A DNA stretch of 64,000 bases from Klebsiella sp. RHBSTW-00484. Its GTDB lineage: Bacteria; Pseudomonadota; Gammaproteobacteria; Enterobacterales; Enterobacteriaceae. Where the stretch lies: the NCBI RefSeq assembly GCF_013705725.1, contig NZ_CP055481.1, positions 5,828,001-5,892,000 of the forward strand, read 5' to 3'. The notes beneath the pieces are model-generated. The model saw only the letters and a program-made list of their open reading frames with translations, searched no databases and was not told where the DNA came from. The position numbers were made by a program, and so were the translations under genes. This document shows positions 13,438 through 22,272 of this stretch, in pieces. Position 1 is the first letter of the stretch. Each line of letters begins with the position of its first letter.

Positions 13438-14982
13438 ATGGATGTCGTGAAAAAGAAACACTGGTGGCAAAGCCCGCAGCTCACATGGTCTGTGATCGGC
13501 TTGCTGTGCCTGCTGGTGGGTTACCTTGTTGTTTTGATGTACGCCCAGGGGGAGTACCTGTTTGCCATCATGACGCTGATTTTAAGCTCGGTTGGCCTGT
13601 ATATTTTTTCCAATCGCAAGGCCTATGCCTGGCGCTATGTTTATCCGGGTGTTGCCGGGATGGGACTGTTCGTTCTGTTCCCGTTGATCTGCACCATCGC
13701 TATCGCTTTTACCAACTACAGCAGCACCAACCAGCTGACCTTCGAACGCGCTCAGCAAGTGCTGATGGACCGCTCTTTCCAGGCGGGTAAATCCTACAAC
13801 TTCGCACTCTATCCGGCTGGAGATGAGTGGAAGCTGGCGCTGACCGATGGCGACAGCGGCAAAAACTACCTTTCCGATGCGTTTAAATTCGGCGGCGAGC
13901 AGAAGCTGGCCCTTAAAGAAGCCGATGCGCTGCCGGAAGGTGAACGCGCTAACCTGCGCGTCATTACGCAAAACCGTACCGCCCTGAACCAGCTGACCGC
14001 GATACTGCCCGACGAAAGCAAAGTCATCATGAGTTCGCTACGCCAATTCTCCGGCACCCAACCGCTGTATGCGCTGGCGGATGACGGCATGCTGACCAAC
14101 AACCAGAGCGGCGTGAAGTATCGTCCGAATGCTGATGTTGGCTTCTACCAGGCCATTAACGCTGATGGCAGTTGGGGCAGCGAGAAGCTGAGTCCTGGCT
14201 ATACGGTGACCATCGGCTGGGATAACTTCACCCGCGTGTTCCAGGACGAAGGTATCCAGAAACCGTTCTTCGCGATCTTCGTCTGGACGGTAGTGTTCTC
14301 CATCCTGACAGTCATTCTGACCGTCGCAGTGGGGATGATTCTCGCCTGCCTCGTGCAGTGGGAAGCCCTAAAAGGCAAAGCGATTTACCGCGTACTGCTG
14401 ATTCTGCCTTACGCCGTACCGTCGTTTATCTCGATTCTGATTTTCAAAGGGTTGTTCAACCAGAGCTTTGGTGAGATCAACATGATGCTCAGCGCGCTGT
14501 TCGGCATTAAACCGGCCTGGTTTAGCGACCCGATTACCGCACGTACCATGATCATCATCGTCAACACCTGGCTCGGCTATCCGTACATGATGATTCTGTG
14601 CATGGGCCTGCTGAAAGCGATTCCTGACGACCTGTATGAAGCCTCGGCAATGGACGGCGCAACCCCGTTCCAGAACTTCTTTAAAATTACGCTGCCGCTG
14701 CTGATCAAGCCGCTAACGCCGCTGATGATCGCCAGTTTCGCGTTTAACTTTAACAACTTCGTGCTGATTCAGCTGTTGACCAACGGCGGGCCGGACCGAC
14801 TCGGCACCACCACGCCAGCGGGCTATACCGACCTGTTGGTGAGCTATACCTACCGTATCGCCTTCGAAGGCGGCGGCGGCCAGGACTTCGGCCTCGCGGC
14901 GGCTATCGCTACGCTGATCTTCCTGCTGGTAGGCGCGCTGGCGATTATTAACCTGAAAGCCACACGTATGAAGTTTGATTAA
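13438..14982 (+). CDS. malF: Maltose ABC transporter permease MalF
   Basis: A 514-residue inner-membrane permease (E. coli 514) with three N-terminal helices, the large periplasmic P2 domain (about residues 95-275) that docks MalE, and five further helices. The EAA loop that contacts MalK reads EASAMDGATPFQNFFKITLP (about 400-420). The start at 13438 has AGAGGA upstream and gives MDVVKKKHWW as in E. coli. Partner of MalG and MalK. Confidence 0.97.
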   Translation: MDVVKKKHWWQSPQLTWSVIGLLCLLVGYLVVLMYAQGEYLFAIMTLILSSVGLYIFSNRKAYAWRYVYPGVAGMGLFVLFPLICTIAIAFTNYSSTNQLTFERAQQVLMDRSFQAGKSYNFALYPAGDEWKLALTDGDSGKNYLSDAFKFGGEQKLALKEADALPEGERANLRVITQNRTALNQLTAILPDESKVIMSSLRQFSGTQPLYALADDGMLTNNQSGVKYRPNADVGFYQAINADGSWGSEKLSPGYTVTIGWDNFTRVFQDEGIQKPFFAIFVWTVVFSILTVILTVAVGMILACLVQWEALKGKAIYRVLLILPYAVPSFISILIFKGLFNQSFGEINMMLSALFGIKPAWFSDPITARTMIIIVNTWLGYPYMMILCMGLLKAIPDDLYEASAMDGATPFQNFFKITLPLLIKPLTPLMIASFAFNFNNFVLIQLLTNGGPDRLGTTTPAGYTDLLVSYTYRIAFEGGGGQDFGLAAAIATLIFLLVGALAIINLKATRMKFD

Positions 14983-14991
14983 TTGGAATAA

Positions 14992-15111
14992 CCAGGCGTC
15001 ATTGGCGCGGGCAGTTTGGGCTCGGCCAGCGCGGAAGAACCGGAGCGTACACGTAGTACGTGAGGATTCTGAGCTCTGCCCGAGTTCAAAATGGCAAGCA
15101 AAATAGCCTGG
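14992..15111. repeat. 120-bp palindromic repeat between malF and malG
   Basis: The segment runs from CCAGGC (14992-14997) to GCCTGG (15106-15111) and is an imperfect palindrome centred on ACGTAGTACGT at 15052-15062. Inner arms GCGGGCAGTTTGGGCTCGG and GAGCTCTGCCCGAGTTC pair. It has ERIC size and architecture but a different core, so I treat it as a distinct repeat family. The malF-malG gap is 156 nt here because of it. Confidence 0.65.
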
Positions 15112-15138
15112 AGCGGTATCAAGGGGAGTAAAAATATT

Positions 15139-16029
15139 ATGGCTATGGTTCAACCCAAATCTCAGAAGCTGCGTCTACTGACGACGCACCTCCTGCTGCT
15201 GATTTTTATCGCGGCGATTATGTTCCCGCTGCTGATGGTCATCGCTATCTCGCTGCGCGAAGGTAACTTCGCCACCGGTAGCCTGATCCCTGAAAGTATC
15301 TCCTGGGAGCACTGGCGACTGGCATTAGGCTTTAGCGTTGAACACGCTGACGGTCGCGTCACGCCACCACCCTTCCCGGTCCTGCTGTGGTTGTGGAACT
15401 CCATCAAGGTGGCGGGCATTACCGCGATTGGTATCGTCGCGCTCTCTACCACCTGTGCTTACGCTTTTGCCCGTATGCGTTTCCCGGGTAAAGCCACGCT
15501 GCTCAAAGGGATGCTGATTTTCCAGATGTTCCCGGCGGTTCTGTCGCTGGTTGCTCTGTATGCCTTGTTTGATCGCCTCGGCCAGTACGTGCCGTTTGTC
15601 GGCCTGAATACCCACGGCGGCGTAATCTTCGCCTATATGGGCGGTATCGCGCTGCACGTCTGGACGATTAAAGGGTATTTCGAAACCATTGACGGCTCGC
15701 TGGAAGAAGCAGCGGCGCTGGATGGTGCGACCCCGTGGCAGGCTTTCCGCCTGGTGCTGCTCCCGCTGTCGGTGCCGATTCTGGCGGTCGTGTTTATTCT
15801 GTCGTTCATCGCCGCAATTACCGAAGTGCCTGTAGCCTCGCTACTGCTGCGCGATGTGAACAGCTACACCCTGGCGGTCGGAATGCAGCAGTATCTCAAC
15901 CCGCAGAACTATCTGTGGGGCGACTTTGCCGCTGCGGCAGTACTCTCCGCTATCCCGATTACCGTAGTGTTCCTGCTGGCCCAGCGCTGGCTGGTTAACG
16001 GCCTGACGGCAGGCGGAGTGAAAGGTTAA
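15139..16029 (+). CDS. malG: Maltose ABC transporter permease MalG
   Basis: A 296-residue inner-membrane permease (E. coli 296), the second subunit of MalFGK2. Six membrane helices and the EAA loop [21 protein letters not shown] (about 190-210) are visible; the extreme C-terminus TAGGVKG matches the tail known to insert into the MalK dimer. The start at 15139 follows GGGGAG and gives [10 protein letters not shown]; the longer frame from 15091 runs through the repeat and is not credible. Last gene of malEFG. Confidence 0.97.
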   Translation: MAMVQPKSQKLRLLTTHLLLLIFIAAIMFPLLMVIAISLREGNFATGSLIPESISWEHWRLALGFSVEHADGRVTPPPFPVLLWLWNSIKVAGITAIGIVALSTTCAYAFARMRFPGKATLLKGMLIFQMFPAVLSLVALYALFDRLGQYVPFVGLNTHGGVIFAYMGGIALHVWTIKGYFETIDGSLEEAAALDGATPWQAFRLVLLPLSVPILAVVFILSFIAAITEVPVASLLLRDVNSYTLAVGMQQYLNPQNYLWGDFAAAAVLSAIPITVVFLLAQRWLVNGLTAGGVKG

Positions 16030-16042
16030 GTTTCATCGTTAG

Positions 16043-16167
16043 ATACTCTAAATAATTCGCGTTGTCGAAAGGCGACAAGCCCGAGAATCCCCGGGAGCAT
16101 AGATAACTATGTGACTGGGGTGAGCGGGCGCAGTCAACGCATCAACAACGTGAAGTATGACGAGTAT
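16043..16167. repeat. ERIC element downstream of malG
   Basis: A 125-bp ERIC sequence with ends ATACTCTAAATAATTCGCGTTG and CAACGTGAAGTATGACGAGTAT, and core CCCCGGGAGCATAG...CTATGTGACTGGGGTGAGCG. It begins 14 nt after the malG stop. Confidence 0.9.
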
Positions 16168-16687
16168 ACCCGCCCCAAATTTCAGAGGAGGGATGACGGT
16201 TTCGCGGCAATGCACGACCCCAACCGGGTATTGCCGCTGTCACCCTCAGCTGAAAAAGTAAGGCAAATGCCACTGCTATCCTCAACTGGACCCTACATAA
16301 ATTATATTTGTGACTGTTGGTCAGCGGCCCTGGAGGCCGCTTTTTTTTATTCGCGTTTCAACAGTGATGCCCTGTCAGTCGGCGCGCAACAATGGACGAT
16401 CGCTTGCAAACCTCGACTGATATTATCGCAACCTGTAATGATGACTAAGCCTTCTTTAAATGATTATCATTATGTTATTTTACATTACCGTTACGATTAT
16501 TTTCTTTCGTGTCCCCCATCACAGCAATTCTATTTATCCTCGACCCGAGGGAAATTAATCAGAGTTAAGATCACAGAAAAGACAAAACGTAATTGAAATG
16601 TAAAATTTGATAATTGCCTGACCTGCCGCGGAAATACACCATCATTGGCACCGATAAAAAGGACTGGATCATCTAAGGCAGGTTTAA
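16168..16687 (+). promoter_or_regulatory. malG-xylE intergenic region: malG terminator and xylE promoter region
   Basis: This 520-nt stretch has no credible gene; the open frame across it starts inside the ERIC repeat. It holds the malG terminator at 16323-16348 and then an A/T-rich part up to xylE. A CRP-like half site GATCACAG occurs near 16569-16576. I could not identify XylR half sites with confidence. Confidence 0.5.
16323..16348 (+). terminator. Rho-independent terminator of malEFG
   Basis: AGCGGCC (16323-16329) pairs with GGCCGCT (16335-16341) around a 5-nt loop, followed by eight T. It lies 294 nt past malG, beyond the ERIC element. Confidence 0.9.
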
Positions 16688-18163
16688 ATGAACACCCAAT
16701 ATAATTCCAGCTATATTTTTTCGATTACGTTAGTTGCAACATTAGGAGGACTATTATTTGGCTACGATACTGCAGTCATATCCGGCACGGTTGAATCCTT
16801 AAATACTGTTTTTGTTGCCCCGCAAAATCTAAGCGAATCTGCCGCCAACTCATTGTTAGGGTTCTGTGTTGCCAGTGCACTGATTGGCTGCATCATTGGC
16901 GGCGCGCTTGGCGGCTATTTTAGCAACCGTTTCGGCCGCCGTGATTCGCTAAAAATCGCCGCGATCCTATTCTTTATCTCAGGTATAGGTTCTGCATGGC
17001 CAGAACTCGGTTTTACCGATATTAATCCGGAGAGCACTGTCCCGATCTATTTAACTGGATACGTACCTGAGTTTGTTATTTATCGCATCATTGGCGGTAT
17101 TGGTGTTGGTTTAGCATCAATGCTCTCGCCAATGTATATTGCAGAACTGGCTCCGGCACACATTCGAGGGAAACTGGTTTCCTTTAACCAGTTTGCGATT
17201 ATTTTTGGACAGCTTTTGGTGTACTGCGTAAACTATTTCATTGCCAAATCCGGAGACGCTAACTGGCTGAATACTGATGGCTGGCGATATATGTTTGCCT
17301 CAGAGTGCATTCCCGCACTGCTATTTTTAATACTGCTATATACCGTACCGGAAAGCCCGCGTTGGCTGATGGCTCGAGGTAAACAAGAGCAAGCGGAAGG
17401 CATCCTACGCAAAATTATGGGCAGTACGCTCGCCGTTCAGGCGATGCAGGAGATCAATCAGTCATTAGAACATGGTCGGAAAACGGGCGGTCGTCTACTG
17501 ATGTTTGGCACAGGAGTCATTGTTATCGGCGTTATGCTTTCGATATTCCAACAGTTCGTCGGCATCAATGTCGTTCTCTATTACGCTCCGGAAGTCTTTA
17601 AAACACTGGGTGCCAGTACGGACGTGGCGCTGCTGCAAACCATCATCGTTGGCGTTATCAACCTGAGTTTCACCGTGCTGGCCATCATGACGGTCGATAA
17701 ATTTGGCCGCAAACCGCTGCAGATTATTGGCGCTCTCGGTATGGCGGTTGGCATGTTCAGCCTCGGAACCGCGTTTTATACCCAGGCTTCCGGCCTGGTG
17801 GCACTGTTGTCTATGCTGGTTTACGTCGCCGCATTTGCGATGTCCTGGGGACCGGTTTGCTGGGTGCTGCTGGCAGAAATCTTCCCCAATGCGATTCGCG
17901 GCAAAGCGCTCGCCATTGCGGTTGCTGCCCAGTGGCTGGCGAACTACTTTGTCTCCTGGACCTTCCCAATGATGGATAAAAATTCGTGGCTGGTTTCCCA
18001 TTTTCACAACGGCTTCTCCTACTGGATTTACGGCTGTATGGGAATTCTGGCTGCGCTATTCATGTGGAAGTTTGTGCCGGAAACTAAAGGCAAAACGCTG
18101 GAAGAACTCGAAGAACTATGGGAGCCCGTAGAGGAGAAAGTGCCGCAATCTTCTGCGCAATAA
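16688..18163 (+). CDS. xylE: D-xylose:proton symporter XylE
   Basis: A 491-residue major-facilitator sugar porter, the same length as E. coli XylE, with 12 membrane helices. Family motifs appear in order: NRFGRRD (loop 2-3), PESPRWLMARGK (end of helix 6), DKFGRKPLQ (loop 8-9), PETKGKTLEELE (C-terminus). Sugar-contact QQFVGINVVLYYAPE is conserved. It imports xylose with a proton. It follows malG on the same strand but has its own upstream region; a terminator separates the two. Confidence 0.96.
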   Translation: MNTQYNSSYIFSITLVATLGGLLFGYDTAVISGTVESLNTVFVAPQNLSESAANSLLGFCVASALIGCIIGGALGGYFSNRFGRRDSLKIAAILFFISGIGSAWPELGFTDINPESTVPIYLTGYVPEFVIYRIIGGIGVGLASMLSPMYIAELAPAHIRGKLVSFNQFAIIFGQLLVYCVNYFIAKSGDANWLNTDGWRYMFASECIPALLFLILLYTVPESPRWLMARGKQEQAEGILRKIMGSTLAVQAMQEINQSLEHGRKTGGRLLMFGTGVIVIGVMLSIFQQFVGINVVLYYAPEVFKTLGASTDVALLQTIIVGVINLSFTVLAIMTVDKFGRKPLQIIGALGMAVGMFSLGTAFYTQASGLVALLSMLVYVAAFAMSWGPVCWVLLAEIFPNAIRGKALAIAVAAQWLANYFVSWTFPMMDKNSWLVSHFHNGFSYWIYGCMGILAALFMWKFVPETKGKTLEELEELWEPVEEKVPQSSAQ

Positions 18164-18173
18164 TTAAAGTGCA

Positions 18174-18207
18174 AGCACGCTGCAGCTGATAGCGGCGTGC
18201 TGTCTTT
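18174..18207. terminator. Terminator between convergent xylE and psiE
   Basis: AGCACGC (18174-18180) pairs with GCGTGCT (18195-18201) and is followed by GTCTTTTATT on the + strand, ending xylE transcripts. The hairpin may also mark the psiE 3' end. Confidence 0.8.
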
Positions 18208-18617
18208 TATTCGCGTTTCAGTCGGTTGGAGTTACACAGCCAGAGCGTAATCACCAGAATCAGGATCGCGGCGGAGTAAATCAGCACCGCCATCGGCGAG
18301 TCATGATCGATAATAATCAGGCGCACGATAGCGGTAATGCCGATATAGACAAAATAGCGTAGCGGGAAGTGAAATCCCGATTCGAAGTACTTCACAATCA
18401 GCGCAATAAACTCAAAATAGAGGAAGTAAACCACCAGCCCTTCCACCAGCTTGTACTTGCTGACTGGCTCCGGGGTAAACAGCACGTGCGCCAGATGCAG
18501 CGTCTCTTTGCCCAGAAAAACAATCAGAATAACCCCCAGGCACAGCAGGCCGAGGTTCAAAACGGTTTGCATTGCGGTTGCGATAAAACTCACCAACGGA
18601 CGATAAACCGGCGGCAT
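18207..18617 (-). CDS. psiE: Phosphate-starvation-inducible protein PsiE
   Basis: A 136-residue integral membrane protein, the same length as E. coli PsiE, with four hydrophobic segments (e.g. [18 protein letters not shown] and [17 protein letters not shown]). In E. coli psiE is induced by phosphate starvation through PhoB and repressed by cAMP-CRP; its molecular role is unknown. It is convergent with xylE, as in E. coli. No clear PhoB box was found; a CRP-like site lies upstream. Confidence 0.95.
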   Translation of the reverse strand: MPPVYRPLVSFIATAMQTVLNLGLLCLGVILIVFLGKETLHLAHVLFTPEPVSKYKLVEGLVVYFLYFEFIALIVKYFESGFHFPLRYFVYIGITAIVRLIIIDHDSPMAVLIYSAAILILVITLWLCNSNRLKRE

Positions 18618-18662
18618 AGATACACCTCATAATCATCATTATTTGTGACCTGTATAACGCAA

Positions 18663-18684
18663 AAGTGTGATCCAGATCGACATT
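18663..18684 (-). promoter_or_regulatory. Candidate CRP site upstream of psiE
   Basis: AAGTGTGATCCAGATCGACA contains a perfect TGTGA half and a second half one base off register from TCACA. It lies about 50 nt upstream of the psiE start, consistent with the CRP control known for E. coli psiE. Confidence 0.45.
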
Positions 18685-18761
18685 ATTCGTTAACTTTTTG
18701 CCACCGGCGGCGTAGATGTAACAATCACTTGCCACACTGACAGGTTAAAAAGGAAACAACC

Positions 18762-19271
18762 ATGTTCAAAATTCGTATTGCAGGGCCAGAAGATGCAGCC
18801 TTGCTCAACGAAATGGGTAATGCCAGCTACCGCCACCACTTTGCTCACCTCTGGCATAACGCCGACGAGATGGAACTCTACCTGCGACAAGAGTATTCCA
18901 TGGCCTCTCTGGAACGCAGCCTGGCCGATACGCAGTGCTGCTGGTTAATTGCTGAAGCCACGCACCCGATTGGCTTTGCTAAATACGCCTGCCGCCAGGA
19001 TATCAACTCCGATGGCCCGTCCGGCACGCTACTGCATAAGCTCTACCTGCTGCCTGACGCAACGGGGCATCGCTACGGCGAGCAGTTTTTTAACGCCGTT
19101 GAGACGCGAGCAAAAGAGGCCGGTGAAAGCTGGCTATGGCTGGAAGTGCTCGACGCCAATACCCGCGCCCGTCGTTTCTATGAGCGCCAGGGGATGCGGC
19201 ACGTTAAAGACGTTGAATTTCATTCCGCCACCCAACAAAGCACATTACATATTCTGGCCAAACAGATCTGA
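18762..19271 (+). CDS. GNAT-family N-acetyltransferase
   Basis: A 169-residue single-domain GNAT enzyme, which would transfer an acetyl group from acetyl-CoA to an unknown acceptor. It begins FKIRIAGPEDAALLNEM (typical first strand and helix) and carries LHKLYLLPDATGHRYGEQFF, the beta4/motif A region with the pyrophosphate loop, then LWLEVLDANTRARRFYERQGM (motif B). The ribosome site AAGGAAAC precedes the start. The next gene begins 8 nt after its stop, so the two acyltransferases form an operon. Neither substrate is known. Confidence 0.85.
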   Translation: MFKIRIAGPEDAALLNEMGNASYRHHFAHLWHNADEMELYLRQEYSMASLERSLADTQCCWLIAEATHPIGFAKYACRQDINSDGPSGTLLHKLYLLPDATGHRYGEQFFNAVETRAKEAGESWLWLEVLDANTRARRFYERQGMRHVKDVEFHSATQQSTLHILAKQI

Positions 19272-19279
19272 GAGGCAGC

Positions 19280-19738
19280 ATGCATACGCTTCGAGAAACT
19301 GCTATTCGCAACGTCACCAGCGGCGAGAACGTGGTGATTTACCAGCCCGCAAATCTCTACAACTGCACGCTTGGCGATAACGTCTTCGTCGGGCCGTTCG
19401 TTGAAATTCAGGGCCATACCCGTATCGGCAACAGCAGCAAAATTCAGTCTCATACCTTTATTTGTGAGTATGTGACTATCGGTGAACGCTGTTTTATCGG
19501 TCATGGTGTGATGTTCGCCAACGATATGTTCCGCGACGGTAAGCCCAACGCAGACCGCGAAAGCTGGGGGAGAATTGTAATTGGCGACGATGTGTCTATC
19601 GGCAGCGGTGCGACTATTCTGGCCGTGAACATTTGTGATGGTGTGGTGATTGGTGCGGGCAGCGTGGTGACGAAGTCGATTACCGAGAAAGGCGTGTGGG
19701 CGGGAAATCCGGCGAAGCTGTTGCGGCGGTTAGAATAA
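19280..19738 (+). CDS. Hexapeptide-repeat (left-handed beta-helix) acyltransferase
   Basis: A 152-residue protein built of hexapeptide turns: NCTLGDNVFVGPFVEIQG, TRIGNSSKIQSH, VTIGERCFIGHG, then a loop (MFRDGKPNADRESWG), then IVIGDDVSIGSGATIL and VVIGAGSVVTKS, ending GVWAGNPAKLLRRLE. This is the layout of small trimeric N- or O-acetyltransferases that modify nucleotide-sugars. The substrate cannot be told. Start at 19280 with GAGAGG upstream; directly follows the GNAT gene. Confidence 0.85.
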   Translation: MHTLRETAIRNVTSGENVVIYQPANLYNCTLGDNVFVGPFVEIQGHTRIGNSSKIQSHTFICEYVTIGERCFIGHGVMFANDMFRDGKPNADRESWGRIVIGDDVSIGSGATILAVNICDGVVIGAGSVVTKSITEKGVWAGNPAKLLRRLE

Positions 19739-19740
19739 AA

Positions 19741-19765
19741 AATGCCGACCACGTGGGTCGGCATT
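19741..19765 (-). terminator. Terminator of pgi
   Basis: AATGCCGACC-loop-GGTCGGCATT is a perfect 10-bp stem. On the - strand it is followed by a T-run, so it ends pgi transcripts; it starts 3 nt after the hexapeptide gene on the other strand and may serve both. Confidence 0.88.
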
Positions 19766-19855
19766 GTGCTCGCATTTTTGCCGAGCGGCGGCTAACGCCT
19801 TGCACGGCCTACAAAACAATCTACCATCCGCAGGCCCGCTCAGACACCAGTCTAA

Positions 19856-21505
19856 TTATGCACGCCAGGACTTATAGCGGTTAATCAGACCGTTGGTAGA
19901 GCTGTCGTGGCTGCTCACTTCGCTGCCATCTTTCAGTTCCGGCAGGATGCGGTTAGCCAGCTGTTTGCCCAGCTCAACGCCCCACTGGTCGAAGGTGAAG
20001 ATGTTCATAATCACACCCTGAGTGAAGATCTTGTGTTCATACAGGGCAATCAGCGCGCCCAGGCTGAACGGAGTGATTTCACGCAGCAGGATGGAGTTGG
20101 TCGGACGGTTGCCTTCGAACACTTTAAACGGCACCACGTGGTCCAGGGTTGCTGGATCTTTACCCTGATCACGATATTCCTGCTCAACCACTTCGCGGGA
20201 TTTACCAAACGCCAGCGCTTCGGTCTGCGCGAAGAAGTTAGACAGCAGCTTCGGATGGTGATCGGACAGCGGGTTGTGGGTAACCGCCGGGGCGATAAAG
20301 TCGCAAGGCACCATTTTGGTCCCCTGGTGAATCAGCTGGTAGAACGCATGCTGACCGTTGGTGCCCGGCTCGCCCCAGATGATTGGGCCAGTCTGGTAAT
20401 CCACGGCGTTACCGTTACGGTCAACGTATTTACCGTTGGATTCCATGTTGCCCTGCTGGAAGTAAGCGGCAAAGCGGTGCATATACTGGTCGTACGGCAG
20501 AATCGCTTCGGTTTCAGCACCGAAGAAATTGTTGTACCAGATACCAATCAGCGCCAGCAACACCGGCAGGTTTTTCTCCGGCGCGGTGGTGGAGAAATGT
20601 TTGTCCATCGCATGCGCGCCGGACAGCAGCTCAACAAAGTTGTCGAAACCGACGGACAGGATGATCGACAGACCGATGGCTGACCACAGTGAGTAACGAC
20701 CGCCGACCCAGTCCCAGAATTCAAACATGTTGGCGGTGTCGATACCGAATTCGCCCACCGCTTTACCGTTGGTAGAGAGCGCGGCAAAGTGTTTCGCCAC
20801 GTGCTTTTCATCGCCAGCGGTCGCCAGGAACCAATCGCGCGCGCTGTGGGCGTTGGTCATGGTTTCCTGAGTGGTAAAGGTTTTAGAAGCGACCAGGAAC
20901 AGGGTAGTTTCCGGGTTCACGCCTTTCAGCACTTCGGCGATGTGGGTGCCATCGACGTTAGACACAAAGTGCATATTCAGATGATTTTTGTACGGGCGCA
21001 GCGCTTCGGTCACCATGAACGGGCCAAGGTCGGAGCCGCCGATACCGATGTTAACCACGTCGGTAATCGCTTTGCCGGTATAGCCTTTCCAGTTACCGGA
21101 GATAATGGCTTCAGAGAAGGATTTCATCTTCTCAAGCACCGCGTTCACTTCCGGCATCACATCTTTGCCATCAACCACAATCGGAGTATTGCTACGGTTA
21201 CGCAGCGCAACGTGCAGTACCGCACGGTCTTCAGTACGGTTAATCTTTTCGCCGGAGAACATGGACTTAATGGCGTCTGCCAGGAAGGTCTCTTTGGCCA
21301 GATCCTGCAGTTTTGCCAACGTCTCTTCGGTGATGCGGTTTTTGGAGAAATCCACCAGCATCAGATCGTCGAACGTTGCGGAAAACTTAGTGAAACGGTC
21401 GCTATCTTTCGCGAACAGGTCCGCGATGGTAACGTCTTTCATTTCATCAAAGTGTTTTTGTAGTGCCTGCCAGGCAGATGTCTGCGTTGGATTGATGTTT
21501 TTCAT
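19856..21505 (-). CDS. pgi: Glucose-6-phosphate isomerase Pgi
   Basis: A 549-residue glycolytic enzyme (E. coli 549) that interconverts glucose-6-P and fructose-6-P. SIS-domain motifs are clear: [14 protein letters not shown] (about 148-161), [27 protein letters not shown], and the catalytic Glu/His/Lys regions in [14 protein letters not shown] and [11 protein letters not shown]. The frame is open to 21715, but ATG at 21505 gives the family start [12 protein letters not shown]. Divergent from lysC. Confidence 0.98.
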   Translation of the reverse strand: MKNINPTQTSAWQALQKHFDEMKDVTIADLFAKDSDRFTKFSATFDDLMLVDFSKNRITEETLAKLQDLAKETFLADAIKSMFSGEKINRTEDRAVLHVALRNRSNTPIVVDGKDVMPEVNAVLEKMKSFSEAIISGNWKGYTGKAITDVVNIGIGGSDLGPFMVTEALRPYKNHLNMHFVSNVDGTHIAEVLKGVNPETTLFLVASKTFTTQETMTNAHSARDWFLATAGDEKHVAKHFAALSTNGKAVGEFGIDTANMFEFWDWVGGRYSLWSAIGLSIILSVGFDNFVELLSGAHAMDKHFSTTAPEKNLPVLLALIGIWYNNFFGAETEAILPYDQYMHRFAAYFQQGNMESNGKYVDRNGNAVDYQTGPIIWGEPGTNGQHAFYQLIHQGTKMVPCDFIAPAVTHNPLSDHHPKLLSNFFAQTEALAFGKSREVVEQEYRDQGKDPATLDHVVPFKVFEGNRPTNSILLREITPFSLGALIALYEHKIFTQGVIMNIFTFDQWGVELGKQLANRILPELKDGSEVSSHDSSTNGLINRYKSWRA

Positions 21506-21849
21506 TAGCAATACTCTTCTGATTTGAGAATTGTGACTGCGGTCGATTGTAGCGCCGGTGGCGGAAAATTGTGATGATTTTTGTGTTATGCCGATGATAC
21601 GTGTCAGAAATAGGGGCAATTTTGGGCAAAACGTCCCTGATAGTATAGCCATCATAAGGCTTTTTTCTTTCAGCCACTCGTGTATGAAAAATCCGCATAA
21701 CCCTGACGTTGACATAGTTCACCTGAAGCCTTTATATAACGGCAATACCTATACATCCACGTAGGTATGTTGCTCGCGCATTTCACGCTACAGCGAAAGG
21801 GTATTGCAGGGGGGTATAATGACCCGCGTCCCCCCAGGCAAAGTGAAAG

Positions 21850-22030
21850 ACGTCGGTAATTGCCAGAAGAGGTGCGTTGCCCAGGTAACCGTATTGGAGG
21901 AGCCAGTCCGGGGAAAATACGTGAGGGGGAGCAGCGCCGAGGTGAATAAGCGTCTGGTTACGCTCATCACCGGCCACAGAGGCTGAATCCTCTGGGTTGT
22001 CACCAGAAACGTTCGCAGTCGGGCGTTTCA
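21850..22030 (+). promoter_or_regulatory. Lysine riboswitch (L box) upstream of lysC
   Basis: The segment carries the lysine aptamer signatures in order: AGAAGAGGTGCG near 21864, GGAGGAGCCAGTCC near 21896, GAGGGGGAGCAGCGCCGAGG near 21922, CTGGTTACGCTCATCACC, then GGGTTGTCACCAG and GTTCGCAGTCGGGCGTTTC ending at about 22030. The sequence follows the E. coli lysC leader closely. Lysine binding is expected to block lysC translation and expose RNase E sites. The start codon is 243 nt past the aptamer. Confidence 0.95.
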
Positions 22031-22164
22031 TACTCGCCAAATGGTGCAATGCATCAGGAAGCGGGTCTACAAGGTGGAGCACTTCTGGGTGACATCGTAG
22101 TTTGTTTATCGCTCTGCGCCCACCCTGTTTTTCGCTCTTCCCTTGTGCCATGGCTGAATAATTT

Positions 22165-22254
22165 GGCCTGGCTTATTAAGACATTTTATTGCAATCCGGA
22201 TGCGTCCAGCCTTACCAGGATTGGTTGTCAGGAATCGTTTTAATAAGTCAGGCC
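22165..22254 (+). repeat. 90-nt imperfect inverted repeat inside the lysC leader
   Basis: GGCCTGGCTTATTAA (22165-22179) is inverted as TTAATAAGTCAGGCC (22240-22254) with one mismatch; inside, CAATCC and GGATTG pair again. It sits between the riboswitch expression platform and the lysC ribosome site, where the E. coli leader has only a short stretch, so it looks like an inserted palindromic element. Confidence 0.6.
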
Positions 22255-22272
22255 CCCTGACACGAGGTTGTT

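Noticed and set aside
16111..16596. 161-residue open frame after malG
   Set aside because: It starts inside an ERIC element and crosses the malG terminator; there is no ribosome site or domain.
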